From CAISIP01 sp031383745 (GTDB lineage: Bacteria > Pseudomonadota > Gammaproteobacteria > Burkholderiales > Burkholderiaceae_C), in contig JANMZX010000071.1 of the NCBI GenBank assembly GCA_031383745.1, positions 1 to 26,877 of the forward strand: a stretch of 26,877 nucleotides of DNA, given 5' to 3'. The stretch's first letter is position 1; every line of letters begins with the position of its first letter. The position numbers were made by a program, and so were the translations under genes. This document shows positions 17,197 through 25,287 of the stretch, in pieces. The notes beneath the pieces are model-generated. The model was not told where the DNA came from. It made no database searches and saw nothing but the letters and a program-made list of their open reading frames with translations.

Positions 17197-18206
17197 GGTG
17201 TCCCCCAGGCCAGCACGATCTTGCCGATGTGCTGGTTCGATTCCATCAATTCATGGGCCTGCGCGGCGCCACTGGGTCCCTGTGCAGGAGCCGCGTCGAA
17301 CACGCGGTGGATCACAGGCCGGATGCGCCCGCTCTCGAGGTGCGGCCAGACGTGCTGCAGGCAGTTGCGGGCAATCGCCTGCTTGAATTCCACCGGACGC
17401 GGGCGCAGCGTCGAGCCGGTGATCGTCAGCCTCCGACGCAGCACCTGTCCGGCATTGAAGGCGCTTTTCACGCCGCCTTGCACGGCGATGATCGCCAGTC
17501 GGCCATCCTCGGCCAGGCAATCGAGTTCGCGCGCGACGTAATCACCCGCGACCATGTCGAGCACGACGTCCACGCCGCGTCCATCGGTCAGGCGCTTGAC
17601 CTCCAGGACGAAGTCGCTGGACCGGTAATTGATCGCATGGTGGGCGCCCAGCGCCACACAGGCGGCACATTTCTCGTCACTGCCGGCGGTGACGATCACC
17701 GTGCAACCCGCGGCCCGGGCCATCTGGATCGCCGTCACCCCGATGCCACTGGAGCCACCCTGCACCAGCAGCGTCTCGCCCGGCTGCAGGCGTGCGCGGT
17801 CGAACACGTTGGTCCAGACTGTGAACACGGTCTCCGGCAGCGAAGCGGCTTCGATGTCGGACCATCCCCGCGGCACCGGCAGGCACTGGCCCACAGGTGC
17901 GACGCAATACTGCGCATAACCGCCACCCGCCACCAGGGCGCACACCCTGTCGCCCAGCCGGAGGCCAGCCTGCGCCATGGCGGTGTCGTCGCCCTGGTCG
18001 ATGACACCTGCCACCTCGAGGCAAGGAATGTCGGATGCCCCGGGCGGGACTGGGTAGTTACCGGTGCGCTGCAACACATCCGGCCGGTTGACGCCACTGG
18101 CGGTCACGCGGATGCGCAACTCGCCCGGACCGGGCACGGGCAGGGGGCGCTCGCCCACCTGCAGCACATCGGGCGGGCCAAACGAGGCGATCTCAATGAC
18201 GTTCAT
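17193..18206 (-). CDS. NAD(P)H:quinone oxidoreductase, zeta-crystallin type
   Basis: A 337-residue medium-chain dehydrogenase/reductase of the quinone oxidoreductase (QOR/PIG3-like) branch. The N-terminal GroES-like domain contains VTASGVNRPD (35-43), and the nucleotide-binding Rossmann motif is VQGGSSGIGVTAIQ (148-161). The zinc ligands of alcohol dehydrogenases are missing, as expected for quinone oxidoreductases. It probably reduces quinones or other alpha,beta-unsaturated carbonyls with NADPH in the cytoplasm. GGGAG precedes ATG 18206. It lies 70 bases after pnp and overlaps tpiA by four bases. The natural substrate is not known. Confidence 0.9.
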   Translation of the reverse strand: MNVIEIASFGPPDVLQVGERPLPVPGPGELRIRVTASGVNRPDVLQRTGNYPVPPGASDIPCLEVAGVIDQGDDTAMAQAGLRLGDRVCALVAGGGYAQYCVAPVGQCLPVPRGWSDIEAASLPETVFTVWTNVFDRARLQPGETLLVQGGSSGIGVTAIQMARAAGCTVIVTAGSDEKCAACVALGAHHAINYRSSDFVLEVKRLTDGRGVDVVLDMVAGDYVARELDCLAEDGRLAIIAVQGGVKSAFNAGQVLRRRLTITGSTLRPRPVEFKQAIARNCLQHVWPHLESGRIRPVIHRVFDAAPAQGPSGAAQAHELMESNQHIGKIVLAWGTP

Positions 18207-18276
18207 GGTCGTTCTCCCATTGACAGCGGTGGCACTTCGCTCGAGGGCCGAGGCCCGCGGCCCACCGCGTGGCAGA

Positions 18277-20421
18277 TCAGGACTGGTCGGGGCCGTTGCC
18301 GCCGCCCTGCGGCGCGCGGTCCTGCGACGGACGGTCGAGCAAGGCCTTCATCGACAGCTTCACCCGGCCTTTTTCATCCGTCTCCAGGACCTTGACCTTG
18401 ACGATCTGGCCTTCGCTCAGGTAGTCAGTGACCTTCTCGACGCGCTCGTGCGCGATCTGGCTGATGTGCAACAGGCCGTCCTTGCCTGGCAGCAGGTTGA
18501 TCAGCGCGCCGAAGTCCAGGATCTTGGTGACCGCACCTTCGTACACCTTGCCGATTTCCACTTCCGCGGTGATCTGCGCAATGCGGCGCTTGGCTTCCTC
18601 GGCCTTGGCCGGGTCGGTCGACGCGATGGTGATGGTGCCGTCCTCGTCGATGTTGATCTGGGTGCCGGTCTCTTCCGTGAGGGCGCGGATCACCGAGCCG
18701 CCCTTGCCGATCACGTCGCGGATCTTGTCCGGATTGATCTTCATGGTGAACAGGCGCGGCGCGAAGTTCGACACCTCGGTCTTGGCTTCGGCCATGGCTT
18801 CCTGCATCTTGCCCAGGATGTGCATCCGGGCTTCCTTGGCCTGTGCCAGGGCGACCTGCATGATCTCCTTGGTGATGCCCTGGATCTTGATGTCCATCTG
18901 CAGCGCCGTGATGCCGTTGGTGGTGCCGGCCACCTTGAAGTCCATGTCGCCGAGGTGGTCCTCGTCACCCAGGATATCGGTCAGCACCGCAAAGCGGTTG
19001 CCGTCCTTGATCAGGCCCATGGCGATGCCCGCCACGTGCGCCTTCATCGGCACGCCGGCGTCCATCAGGCTCAGGCAGCCGCCGCACACCGACGCCATGC
19101 TCGACGAGCCGTTGGATTCGGTGATCTCGCTGACCACACGCATGGTGTAGGGGAAGTCTTCCTTGGACGGCAGCACGGCGATGAGCGCGCGCTTGGCCAG
19201 ACGGCCGTGGCCGATCTCGCGCCGCTTCGGGCTGCCTACGCGACCGGTCTCGCCGGTGGCGAAGGGAGGCATGTTGTAGTGCAGCATGAAGCGGTCTTCG
19301 TAGTCGCCCGACAGCGCGTCGATACGCTGTGCATCGCGCTCGGTGCCCAGCGTGGTGACCACCAGCGCCTGCGTCTCGCCGCGCGTGAACAGGGCCGAGC
19401 CGTGGGTACGAGGCAGCACGCTGTTGCGAATCTCGATCGCACGCACGGTACGGGTGTCGCGGCCGTCGATGCGGGGCTCGCCCGCCAGGATCTGGCTGCG
19501 CACCAGGCCGGCTTCAATGTCGAACAACATGCCTTCGACCTTGACCGAGTCAAATGCGGCGCCATCGGCCTTCAGGGCGGACATCACGTCGGAGTAGGCG
19601 GTGCGGCAGGCCTGGGTGCGGGCCTGCTTGTTGCGGATCTGGTAGGCCGCGCGCAGCTTGTCGCCGGCCAGGCCCTGCACCTTGGCGATCAGGGCTTCGT
19701 CCTTGGCCGGGGCTTTCCAGTCCCAGACCGGCTTGCCGGCGTCGCGGACCAGTTCATGGATGGCGTTGATGGCGATGTTGCCCTGCTCGTGGCCGAACAC
19801 CACGGCGCCCAGCATGATGTCTTCGGACAGCTGCTTGGCCTCGGATTCGACCATCAGCACGGCGGCTTCGGTACCGGCGACAACCAGGTCGAGTTCGGAA
19901 TCCTTGCGCGCGGTCTGGCCGGGGTTGAGCACATAAGTGCCGTTGATGTAACCGACGCGGGCGGCGCCGATCGGTCCGCTGAACGGGATGCCGCTGATCG
20001 ACAGGGCGGCGCTGGTGGCGATGAGGGCGGCGATATCGGCGTCGACTTCGGGGTTCAACGACAGGGTGTGGATCACAACCTGCACCTCGTTGAAGAAGCC
20101 ATCCGGGAACAAGGGGCGGATCGGGCGGTCGATCAGGCGGCTGGTCAGGGTTTCGAACTCGCTGGGGCGGCCTTCACGCTTGAAGAAACTGCCCGGGATC
20201 TTGCCAGCCGCATAGGCCTTCTCGAGGTAGTCGACGGTCAGCGGAAAGAAGTCCTGACCGGGCTTGCCTTCGCTCTTGGCCACGACGGTGGCCAGCACCA
20301 CGGTGCCGTCCATGTCCAGCATGACGGCGCCGCCGGATTGGCGCGCGACTTCGCCGGTCTCCATGGTCACGGTGTTCGCGCCCCATTGGAAGGTCTTGGT
20401 TACTTTGTTGAACATGCTCAT
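18277..20421 (-). CDS. pnp: Polyribonucleotide nucleotidyltransferase (PNPase)
   Basis: A 714-residue 3'-5' phosphorolytic exoribonuclease and degradosome component. In order it has a first RNase PH domain (about 15-145, with FFKREGRPSE at 79-88), a helical linker, a second RNase PH domain (about 320-545, with GSSSMAS at 438-444 and metal ligands D486 and D492), a KH domain (GKGG at 572-575) and an S1 domain (about 622-692). A Gly/Gln/Pro-rich tail ends the protein. Several in-frame start codons exist; ATG 20421 lies about 9 bases after AGGAG, whereas ATG 20430 abuts it, so 20421 was chosen. It is downstream of rpsO, the usual pairing. Confidence 0.96.
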   Translation of the reverse strand: MSMFNKVTKTFQWGANTVTMETGEVARQSGGAVMLDMDGTVVLATVVAKSEGKPGQDFFPLTVDYLEKAYAAGKIPGSFFKREGRPSEFETLTSRLIDRPIRPLFPDGFFNEVQVVIHTLSLNPEVDADIAALIATSAALSISGIPFSGPIGAARVGYINGTYVLNPGQTARKDSELDLVVAGTEAAVLMVESEAKQLSEDIMLGAVVFGHEQGNIAINAIHELVRDAGKPVWDWKAPAKDEALIAKVQGLAGDKLRAAYQIRNKQARTQACRTAYSDVMSALKADGAAFDSVKVEGMLFDIEAGLVRSQILAGEPRIDGRDTRTVRAIEIRNSVLPRTHGSALFTRGETQALVVTTLGTERDAQRIDALSGDYEDRFMLHYNMPPFATGETGRVGSPKRREIGHGRLAKRALIAVLPSKEDFPYTMRVVSEITESNGSSSMASVCGGCLSLMDAGVPMKAHVAGIAMGLIKDGNRFAVLTDILGDEDHLGDMDFKVAGTTNGITALQMDIKIQGITKEIMQVALAQAKEARMHILGKMQEAMAEAKTEVSNFAPRLFTMKINPDKIRDVIGKGGSVIRALTEETGTQINIDEDGTITIASTDPAKAEEAKRRIAQITAEVEIGKVYEGAVTKILDFGALINLLPGKDGLLHISQIAHERVEKVTDYLSEGQIVKVKVLETDEKGRVKLSMKALLDRPSQDRAPQGGGNGPDQS

Positions 20422-20500
20422 GGCATTCATCTCCTGGTCAAACGTGGGAGGCGTGGGCCGCCTCGCCAAAGCCCGGAGTCAACATGGCAGAACACGATGC

Positions 20501-20545
20501 CATTCCAGCGATATTCGCCGATCCGGCGCAAATCCCCCTGGAATG
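20501..20545 (-). promoter_or_regulatory. Long hairpin in pnp 5' leader
   Basis: CATTCCAG (20545-20538 read on the minus strand) pairs with CTGGAATG (20508-20501). A perfect inner hairpin CGCCG-GAT-CGGCG (20528-20516) lies inside it. Together they form a long imperfect stem ending about 80 bases before the pnp start. In E. coli a leader hairpin at the equivalent place is cut by RNase III and permits PNPase autoregulation; the same role here is inferred from position and structure only. Confidence 0.5.
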
Positions 20546-20583
20546 ACACAGCTTCGCTCTACCCCTGTATTCCCCGCTTTACC

Positions 20584-20629
20584 AACAAACAACGAAGCGC
20601 CTGAGCCAGTGAAACCAACTCAGGCGCCT
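20584..20629 (-). terminator. rpsO intrinsic terminator
   Basis: On the minus strand GCGCCTGAG (20627-20619) pairs perfectly with CTCAGGCGC (20605-20597), extendable by G-U and A-U pairs, with a 13-base loop. A T-rich run, TTCGTTGTTTGTT, follows. It begins about 20 bases after the rpsO stop. This is the classic arrangement in which a terminator between rpsO and pnp lets only part of transcription continue into pnp. Confidence 0.85.
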
Positions 20630-20646
20630 GTCATGGGTGCCTTGCC

Positions 20647-20913
20647 TTACTTGCGCAGACCAAGCTTGGCGATCAATGCGGTGTAGCGATCCGCATCCTT
20701 GGAGCGCAGGTAGTCGAGCAGCTTGCGCCGACGGCTCACCATGCGCAGCAGGCCGCGGCGACCGTGGTGGTCCTTGGCATGCGTCTTGAAATGGGGGGTG
20801 AGCTCGTTGATGCGGGCGGTCAGAAGCGCGACTTGCACCTCCGGGCTGCCGGTATCACCGGCCTGGCGCGCGTTGTCCTTGACGACAGCGGCCTTGATGC
20901 TGGATGCGATCAT
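20647..20913 (-). CDS. rpsO: 30S ribosomal protein S15
   Basis: An 88-residue ribosomal protein that binds 16S rRNA and helps assemble the platform of the small subunit. The sequence contains the conserved GDTGSPEVQVALLT (19-32), the H-x(3)-KDHHGRRGLL segment (about 41-56) and the final RYTALIAKLGLRK. The frame is open upstream, but ATG 20913, with AGGA about 8 bases ahead, gives the universal MIASSIKAAVV start type. An out-of-frame ATG lies 5 bases before it. It is preceded by its own promoter-like -10 box and followed by a strong terminator and pnp. Confidence 0.98.
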   Translation of the reverse strand: MIASSIKAAVVKDNARQAGDTGSPEVQVALLTARINELTPHFKTHAKDHHGRRGLLRMVSRRRKLLDYLRSKDADRYTALIAKLGLRK

Positions 20914-21030
20914 TTCATTTTTCCTGTGGGTAGGGCGGCAGAGACAACTGCCTGTGCCCCGGTGGTACAACTTGCGCCGGGCGCTGGAACTGCCCCCGAC
21001 GTGCGCTGGCACGAACTGCCAAGCCGATCG
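20914..21030 (-). promoter_or_regulatory. rpsO 5' leader, possible S15 control RNA
   Basis: About 110 bases separate the predicted transcription start from the rpsO ATG. Within them GGCAG (20952-20948) and CTGCC (20941-20937) form a hairpin with a six-base loop about 24 bases before the start codon, and several GC-rich repeats further upstream can pair. S15 autoregulates through structured leaders in many bacteria, but the structures differ between groups. I cannot match this leader to a named class. Confidence 0.3.
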
Positions 21031-21036
21031 ATTATA
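21031..21036 (-). promoter_or_regulatory. rpsO promoter -10 box
   Basis: A perfect TATAAT on the minus strand lies 118 bases before the rpsO start, in otherwise GC-rich sequence. No good -35 box is seen 16-18 bases upstream (the sequence there is close to AGCTGG). Strong ribosomal promoters often show such an isolated -10. The transcription start would be near 21024. Confidence 0.55.
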
Positions 21037-21066
21037 GCCTGCCGGAAGCGCCGCCAGCTCAGCGGC

Positions 21067-22245
21067 TCAGCGACGCGCCAGCCAGCCCTGGAGCCGCTCC
21101 ACTCCCAGCACCAGTCGCTGCGGGTCACGCGATGCGAAACACCAGCGCAACCAGCTTCCCGCACCCTCGCCCACCTCGTCCGCAGCGCCAAAGGCGGCGC
21201 CAGGCGCCAGGCCGAGCCCGGCTTCGCGCACCAGGCGCTTGGCCGTCTCGAGCGAGTCGCCCGAGCCGGGCAAGCGGAAGAACGCATACATGCCACCGCG
21301 GGCCGGCGTGACGGACACACCGGGAATGGCCTGCAGCAGGGGCAACAGGGTATCGCGGCACAGCCGCATGTGGGCCGCGATCCGCGGCGTCACCTCGGCG
21401 GTGCGCTCGAGCGCCACGATGGCTGCCCGCTGCACGAAGACCGGCGCACACGAGGTATTGAACTCCAGCAACTTGCCGATCTGCGGCGTCATGGCGGCAG
21501 GCATCACCAGCCAGCCCAGCCGCCAGCCGGTCATCAGAAAACTCTTGGAAAAGCTGTGGATCACCACCAGCCGGTCCTGCGGCTGCGCGACATCCAGAAA
21601 ACTCGGCGCGCAAGCGGCCGGGCTGTCGGCGTCGAAGTAAAGCCGCTCATACACCTCGTCGGCCAGTATCCACGTGCCGGTCTGTCGGCAGTGCGCGAGG
21701 ATCTGCTGCTGCTCGGCCCGGGTCAGTGTCCAGCCAGTGGGGTTGTTGGGGGCGTTGACAATCAGCAGCCGGGTGCCCGGCGTGACGGCCGAAAGCAGTT
21801 CACGCATGTCGAGCGTCCAGGCGCCGCCCACCGGCTTGAGCGACACGCACTGCACCTGTGCTCCCATGATCGCCGGCTGCGCGGTCAGGTTCGGCCACAC
21901 CGGAGTCACGGCCACCACATGGTCTCCGGCGTCCACCAGTGCCTGCACCGCCAGCATCAGCGCGTTCACCCCTCCGGATGTCACGGCGATGCGCTCGCTG
22001 GCAATCGGCCCGTGCAGGGCCGACATGTAAGTGGCGAGTGCATTGCGCAGCTCGGGCAGGCCCAGGTTGTGGGAGTAGAAGGTCTCGCCGTTCTGCAGCG
22101 AATCGATGGCCGCCTGCCGGATGAACTCCGGTGTGACTTCGTCGCTTTCGCCGAACCAGAATGGCAGCACATCGCTGCGGCCCAGCCCGGCGTTGGCGAC
22201 TTCGCGGATCCGCGATTCCTGCAGGTTTTCAATGGTGGCTCGCAT
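21067..22245 (-). CDS. Class I/II PLP-dependent aminotransferase
   Basis: A 392-residue fold-type I aminotransferase. Recognisable elements are the NAPNNPTG segment (164-171), DEVYERLYF (196-204), the PLP Schiff-base lysine K234 in SFSKSFLMTGWRLGW (231-245), and a C-terminal arginine region (WLRWCFA) for the substrate carboxylate. It transfers an amino group between an amino acid and a 2-oxo acid in the cytoplasm; aspartate- or aromatic-type substrates are likely but cannot be decided. ATG 22245 follows GAGAG and was preferred over a TTG four codons upstream. It starts 21 bases after the substrate-binding protein gene and is probably in an operon with it. Confidence 0.9.
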   Translation of the reverse strand: MRATIENLQESRIREVANAGLGRSDVLPFWFGESDEVTPEFIRQAAIDSLQNGETFYSHNLGLPELRNALATYMSALHGPIASERIAVTSGGVNALMLAVQALVDAGDHVVAVTPVWPNLTAQPAIMGAQVQCVSLKPVGGAWTLDMRELLSAVTPGTRLLIVNAPNNPTGWTLTRAEQQQILAHCRQTGTWILADEVYERLYFDADSPAACAPSFLDVAQPQDRLVVIHSFSKSFLMTGWRLGWLVMPAAMTPQIGKLLEFNTSCAPVFVQRAAIVALERTAEVTPRIAAHMRLCRDTLLPLLQAIPGVSVTPARGGMYAFFRLPGSGDSLETAKRLVREAGLGLAPGAAFGAADEVGEGAGSWLRWCFASRDPQRLVLGVERLQGWLARR

Positions 22246-22266
22246 CGGTGCTCTCAATAAAGTGAA

Positions 22267-23577
22267 TCAGGAAGTGGGGCATTGCATTTTGCAGCTGGTC
22301 GGCAACTCCGCCGCCTTCGCGCTGATCGACTTGACCACGCGAAAGCCGAAACCAGAACCTTCGACGTCGAACTTCACGCCCGCAGTGCCCTGGCGGTCGA
22401 TGATGCCGACCACCAGCGCCTGCTGGAACTGGTGGTCCGCGGCACGCATGACACCTGCCTGACCCTGGAAATTGACTGCTGCGCCTTCGAGCTGTGCCGC
22501 AACGGCGGCCGCATCGAGGCCACCGGCGGGGGACGCAGCGGCACGCTCTATGGCCTGCGCCAGGGCTTCCATCATCAAATGCATGCGCATGTGGACATAG
22601 TCGTCGGCCGGCCTGGGAAAGCGCGTGCGGAACGCCTGGTAGAAGCTGTCGCTGGCGGCCGTCTGGACGTTGGGCAACCAGTCGGCCACCGCCACCGCCT
22701 TGCCGACACCGGCCTCCCCGTTCGCCGCCGGCGCGCCCAGCGCGTTGCCAATAACCGTGTAGTACTTGCCGTCGTACCCGGCCTCCAGGGCCGCCTTCAC
22801 CAGCAGCGTCAGGTCGTTGCCCCAGTTGCCGGTGATCACCGCCTGCGCGCCACTGGCCTTGATCTTGGCCGTATAGGGCAGGAAGTCCTTGACCCGGGCC
22901 ATCGGGTGCAGTTCGTCACCGACGATCTGGATATCCCGGCGCCGTGCCGCAAGCTGGTGCCGGGCCTCGCGCAGCACGGACTGACCGAAGCTGTAGTCCT
23001 GTCCGATCAGGTACACGGACTTGAGTGTGCTGTCCTCGCGCACCACCTCCATCAGCGCAGCCATGCGCATATCCGCATGGGCGTCGAAACGGAAATGCCA
23101 GAAGCTGCACTTCTCGTCGGTGAGGACCGGGTCCACCGCCGAGTAGTTCAGCAGCAGCACACGCCGCGCCGGCTCGCGCTCGTTGTGCTTGTTGATCGCG
23201 TCGAGCAACGCCGCGGCGTTGGCCGAGGAGTTCCCCTGCACCACATACCGCGCGCCGTCGTCGATGACAGAACGCAACGCCGACAATGCCTCTTCGTTCT
23301 GTCCCTTGCTGTCGTAACGGCCGAGGCGCAAAAGCCGGTTGCCACCCTGCGCCGTCGGCATCCAGACGCCGCCGCGCTGGTTCACCCGTTCCACCGCCCA
23401 CAGCAGCTTGTGATGGACGGCCTCGCCGGTATTCGCAAACGGGCCGCTGAGGCCTTCGACCATCGCAATGCGGATCGCGGCCGCCGGCGGTGCCGGCACT
23501 GCCTGGCCCCATGCGATAACCGGGCCACATAACAACAGCCAGAGGAATTTCAAGCCCCGGGGGCGAAGAATAAACAT
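22267..23577 (-). CDS. ABC transporter substrate-binding protein, branched-chain amino acid type
   Basis: A 436-residue periplasmic binding protein of the LivJ-like class (Peripla_BP_6 fold). An N-terminal signal peptide is clear: basic RPRGLK, a hydrophobic stretch FLWLLLCGPVIAW, and a probable cleavage near residues 24-26. The mature part begins with IRIAMVEGLSGPFANTGEA, typical of the family, and continues with two alternating Rossmann-like lobes. Ligand is unknown; branched-chain amino acids, amides or aromatic acids are possible. No permease or ATPase gene is next to it, so it is an orphan. The start at 23577 has AAGGAA at 9 bases; the aminotransferase follows. Confidence 0.88.
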   Translation of the reverse strand: MFILRPRGLKFLWLLLCGPVIAWGQAVPAPPAAAIRIAMVEGLSGPFANTGEAVHHKLLWAVERVNQRGGVWMPTAQGGNRLLRLGRYDSKGQNEEALSALRSVIDDGARYVVQGNSSANAAALLDAINKHNEREPARRVLLLNYSAVDPVLTDEKCSFWHFRFDAHADMRMAALMEVVREDSTLKSVYLIGQDYSFGQSVLREARHQLAARRRDIQIVGDELHPMARVKDFLPYTAKIKASGAQAVITGNWGNDLTLLVKAALEAGYDGKYYTVIGNALGAPAANGEAGVGKAVAVADWLPNVQTAASDSFYQAFRTRFPRPADDYVHMRMHLMMEALAQAIERAAASPAGGLDAAAVAAQLEGAAVNFQGQAGVMRAADHQFQQALVVGIIDRQGTAGVKFDVEGSGFGFRVVKSISAKAAELPTSCKMQCPTS

Positions 23578-23672
23578 GCGGGGGATTTCCTTGAATACGG
23601 CGCGATCGCACACACGTTCGATGCATGCGGCAATCAGCGTTGAGCGCCGCGCAGTGTACTAGGAGTCACACC

Positions 23673-24053
23673 ATGTTTTTTGCCACCACCGCCCCCAGCC
23701 TCGCCGGTCGCCAGGCCTTCCGCCCCGCCGCTCGCTCCTTCGATCGTTTCCTTGACGACACCGTGCAGGCCTCCCGTTACCAGGCGCGCAGCGTAGAGCA
23801 GGATGCGACGTCCTACGCGCTGACTTTCGACGTGCCGGGCATCACGCGCGAGCAACTCACGATCGGCATCGAAGGCAGTGTCGTGCGCATCCACACCCGG
23901 GACGACGCACCACGCAAATACAAGGCCGCCTACGAGTTGCCGACCGATCTGGATGTGGCCGGCAGCCAGGCCAAACTGGAGCATGGTGTGCTGACCCTCA
24001 AACTGGCCAAGCTGGTGCCGGTGAGCAAGGTCACCGAACTCGCCATCAACTGA
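23673..24053 (+). CDS. Small Hsp20-like protein with shortened alpha-crystallin domain
   Basis: A 126-residue protein related to small heat-shock chaperones. The alpha-crystallin core runs from about 43 to 115, with YALTFDVPGITREQLTI and the hallmark GVLTLKLAK (about 105-113). The region between the strands, where bacterial Hsp20 proteins carry the loop bearing strand beta 6, is reduced to a few residues (HTRDDAPRKYKAAY). No C-terminal I-x-I/V anchor is visible. It may therefore assemble differently from classical sHSPs. ATG 23673 has AGGAG at 7 bases. It is divergent from the binding-protein gene, with 95 bases between starts, and converges on tsaD. No heat-shock promoter was recognised. Confidence 0.8.
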   Translation: MFFATTAPSLAGRQAFRPAARSFDRFLDDTVQASRYQARSVEQDATSYALTFDVPGITREQLTIGIEGSVVRIHTRDDAPRKYKAAYELPTDLDVAGSQAKLEHGVLTLKLAKLVPVSKVTELAIN

Positions 24054-24095
24054 CCACCGGGGCAACGCGACCACAACACGCTGTGACGCGCGCTA

Positions 24096-24113
24096 GCCCG
24101 GCGCTGGCCGGGC
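24096..24113. terminator. GC-rich hairpin between convergent hsp20-like gene and tsaD
   Basis: GCCCGGC (24096-24102) and GCCGGGC (24107-24113) form a perfect seven-pair stem with a four-base loop, midway between the two stop codons. Neither side has a convincing T tract, so it could be a weak bidirectional or Rho-assisted terminator. Confidence 0.4.
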
Positions 24114-24120
24114 CAGGTGT

Positions 24121-25218
24121 TCATAGCTGGTCGAGCGGCCAGCGTGGCTTGACGTCGAACGCGTAGACCGTGTTCGCCTGCTGTTGGCCCGCCTGCAGCC
24201 GCATGGCGGCGGCCAGCGCGATCATCGCCCCGTTGTCCGTACACAGGTGCAGCTCGGGGTAATGGACGCGAATGCCGGCTTGTGCGCAGGCCCGGTCGAG
24301 ATCCTCGCGCAAGACCCGGTTGGCCCCGACGCCGCCGGCTACCACCAGCCGCGCCAGGCCGCTCTGCCGCACCGCGGCCAGCGACTTGGACACCAGCACC
24401 TCCACGATAGCCGCCTCGGTCGACGCTGCGAGATCCGCCTGCAACTGCTGCCCCAGATCTGCAAACGACACCACCTCGCCCGCTCCGGACACGGCCTGCA
24501 GCGTCTGCACCAGCTTCTTGGCCTGCACCATGACGGCCGTCTTCAGGCCGGCAAACGAGAAGTCCAGGTCGCCGCTGCGCAACAGCGGGCGCGGCAGCTT
24601 GAAGGCCTTCGCGTCGCCGCCCCGCGCCAGAAGCGACAGCGCAGGGCCGCCCGGGTATGGCAGGCCCATCAGCTTGGCCGACTTGTCGAAGGCTTCGCCC
24701 GCCGCATCGTCGATGGTCTCGCCCAGCAACACGTACTGCCCGACACCGTCGACACGCATCAGTTGCGTGTGTCCGCCTGAGACCAGCAACGCGACGAACG
24801 GAAATTCGGGCGGATCGGTGCTCAGGAAGGGGGACAGCAGGTGTCCCTCAAGGTGGTGCACGCCGAGTACCGGCCTGCCCAGCGCGGCGCCGAGGGCGCA
24901 TGCCACGCCGGCACCAACCAGCAACGCACCGGCCAGGCCGGGCCCACGGGTGTAGGCCACCACATCGACCTGATCCAGCGTGCGCCGCGCCTGCTCCAGC
25001 ACATGCCGTGACAGCGGCAGCACGCGACGGATATGGTCGCGGCTGGCCAGTTCCGGCACCACACCGCCATAGGCCTGGTGCATCGTGATCTGGCTGTGCA
25101 GCGCGTGGGCCAGCAAGGCAGGAACGCCGCGGCCGCGCGCCTGCACCAGTGCCACCCCGGTTTCGTCGCAGGAGGACTCGATGCCCAGGACGAGCGGTGC
25201 GGTGTGAACATGTTCCAT
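24121..25218 (-). CDS. tsaD: tRNA threonylcarbamoyladenosine synthesis transferase TsaD
   Basis: A 365-residue ASKHA-fold enzyme (formerly Gcp) that transfers the threonylcarbamoyl group from threonylcarbamoyl-AMP to A37 of ANN-decoding tRNAs, together with TsaB and TsaE. The N-terminal LGIESSCDETG (11-21), the metal-binding HHLEGH (H122 and H126), and the SGGHTQL nucleotide loop (147-153) are present. The length is slightly longer than the E. coli protein. ATG 25218 gives the family N-terminus; an upstream GTG is less likely. It is transcribed away from the ANTAR gene, with 69 bases between the starts. Confidence 0.96.
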   Translation of the reverse strand: MEHVHTAPLVLGIESSCDETGVALVQARGRGVPALLAHALHSQITMHQAYGGVVPELASRDHIRRVLPLSRHVLEQARRTLDQVDVVAYTRGPGLAGALLVGAGVACALGAALGRPVLGVHHLEGHLLSPFLSTDPPEFPFVALLVSGGHTQLMRVDGVGQYVLLGETIDDAAGEAFDKSAKLMGLPYPGGPALSLLARGGDAKAFKLPRPLLRSGDLDFSFAGLKTAVMVQAKKLVQTLQAVSGAGEVVSFADLGQQLQADLAASTEAAIVEVLVSKSLAAVRQSGLARLVVAGGVGANRVLREDLDRACAQAGIRVHYPELHLCTDNGAMIALAAAMRLQAGQQQANTVYAFDVKPRWPLDQL

Positions 25219-25248
25219 CCGGCCCGAGTTTAGGGGACACACCTGCTA

Positions 25249-25265
25249 CGCCACCGTCGGTGGCG
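25249..25265. promoter_or_regulatory. Perfect 17-base dyad upstream of ANTAR gene
   Basis: CGCCACC-GTC-GGTGGCG is a perfect inverted repeat with seven-base arms and a three-base centre, in the 69-base gap between the divergent tsaD and ANTAR genes. Its right arm overlaps the -24 half of a sigma-54-like element. It could be an operator or, if transcribed, a small hairpin. The binding protein is unknown. Confidence 0.45.
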
Positions 25266-25275
25266 CAATTCTTGC
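25261..25275 (+). promoter_or_regulatory. Sigma-54-like -24/-12 element before ANTAR gene
   Basis: TGGCGC-N5-TTGC matches the sigma-54 consensus TGGCAC-N5-TTGC with one mismatch and has the correct 12-base GG-to-GC spacing. The predicted transcription start (about 12 bases after the GC) falls at about 25286-25288, at the start codon itself, so a transcript from it would be nearly leaderless. Confidence 0.45.
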
Positions 25276-25287
25276 GGCTGGCTGGTG

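Noticed and set aside
18064..20604. 846-codon plus-strand open frame opposite pnp and the oxidoreductase
   Set aside because: It spans two real conserved genes on the other strand and has low-complexity Gly/His/Asp-rich sequence without motifs.
21050..21066. GCCGC/GCGGC hairpin just after the aminotransferase stop
   Set aside because: Five pairs and no following T tract on the minus strand, so not supported as an intrinsic terminator.
23578..23672. Heat-shock promoter or operator between the binding-protein and Hsp20-like genes
   Set aside because: I found neither a sigma-32-type pair of boxes with proper spacing nor a ROSE-like or CIRCE-like element.
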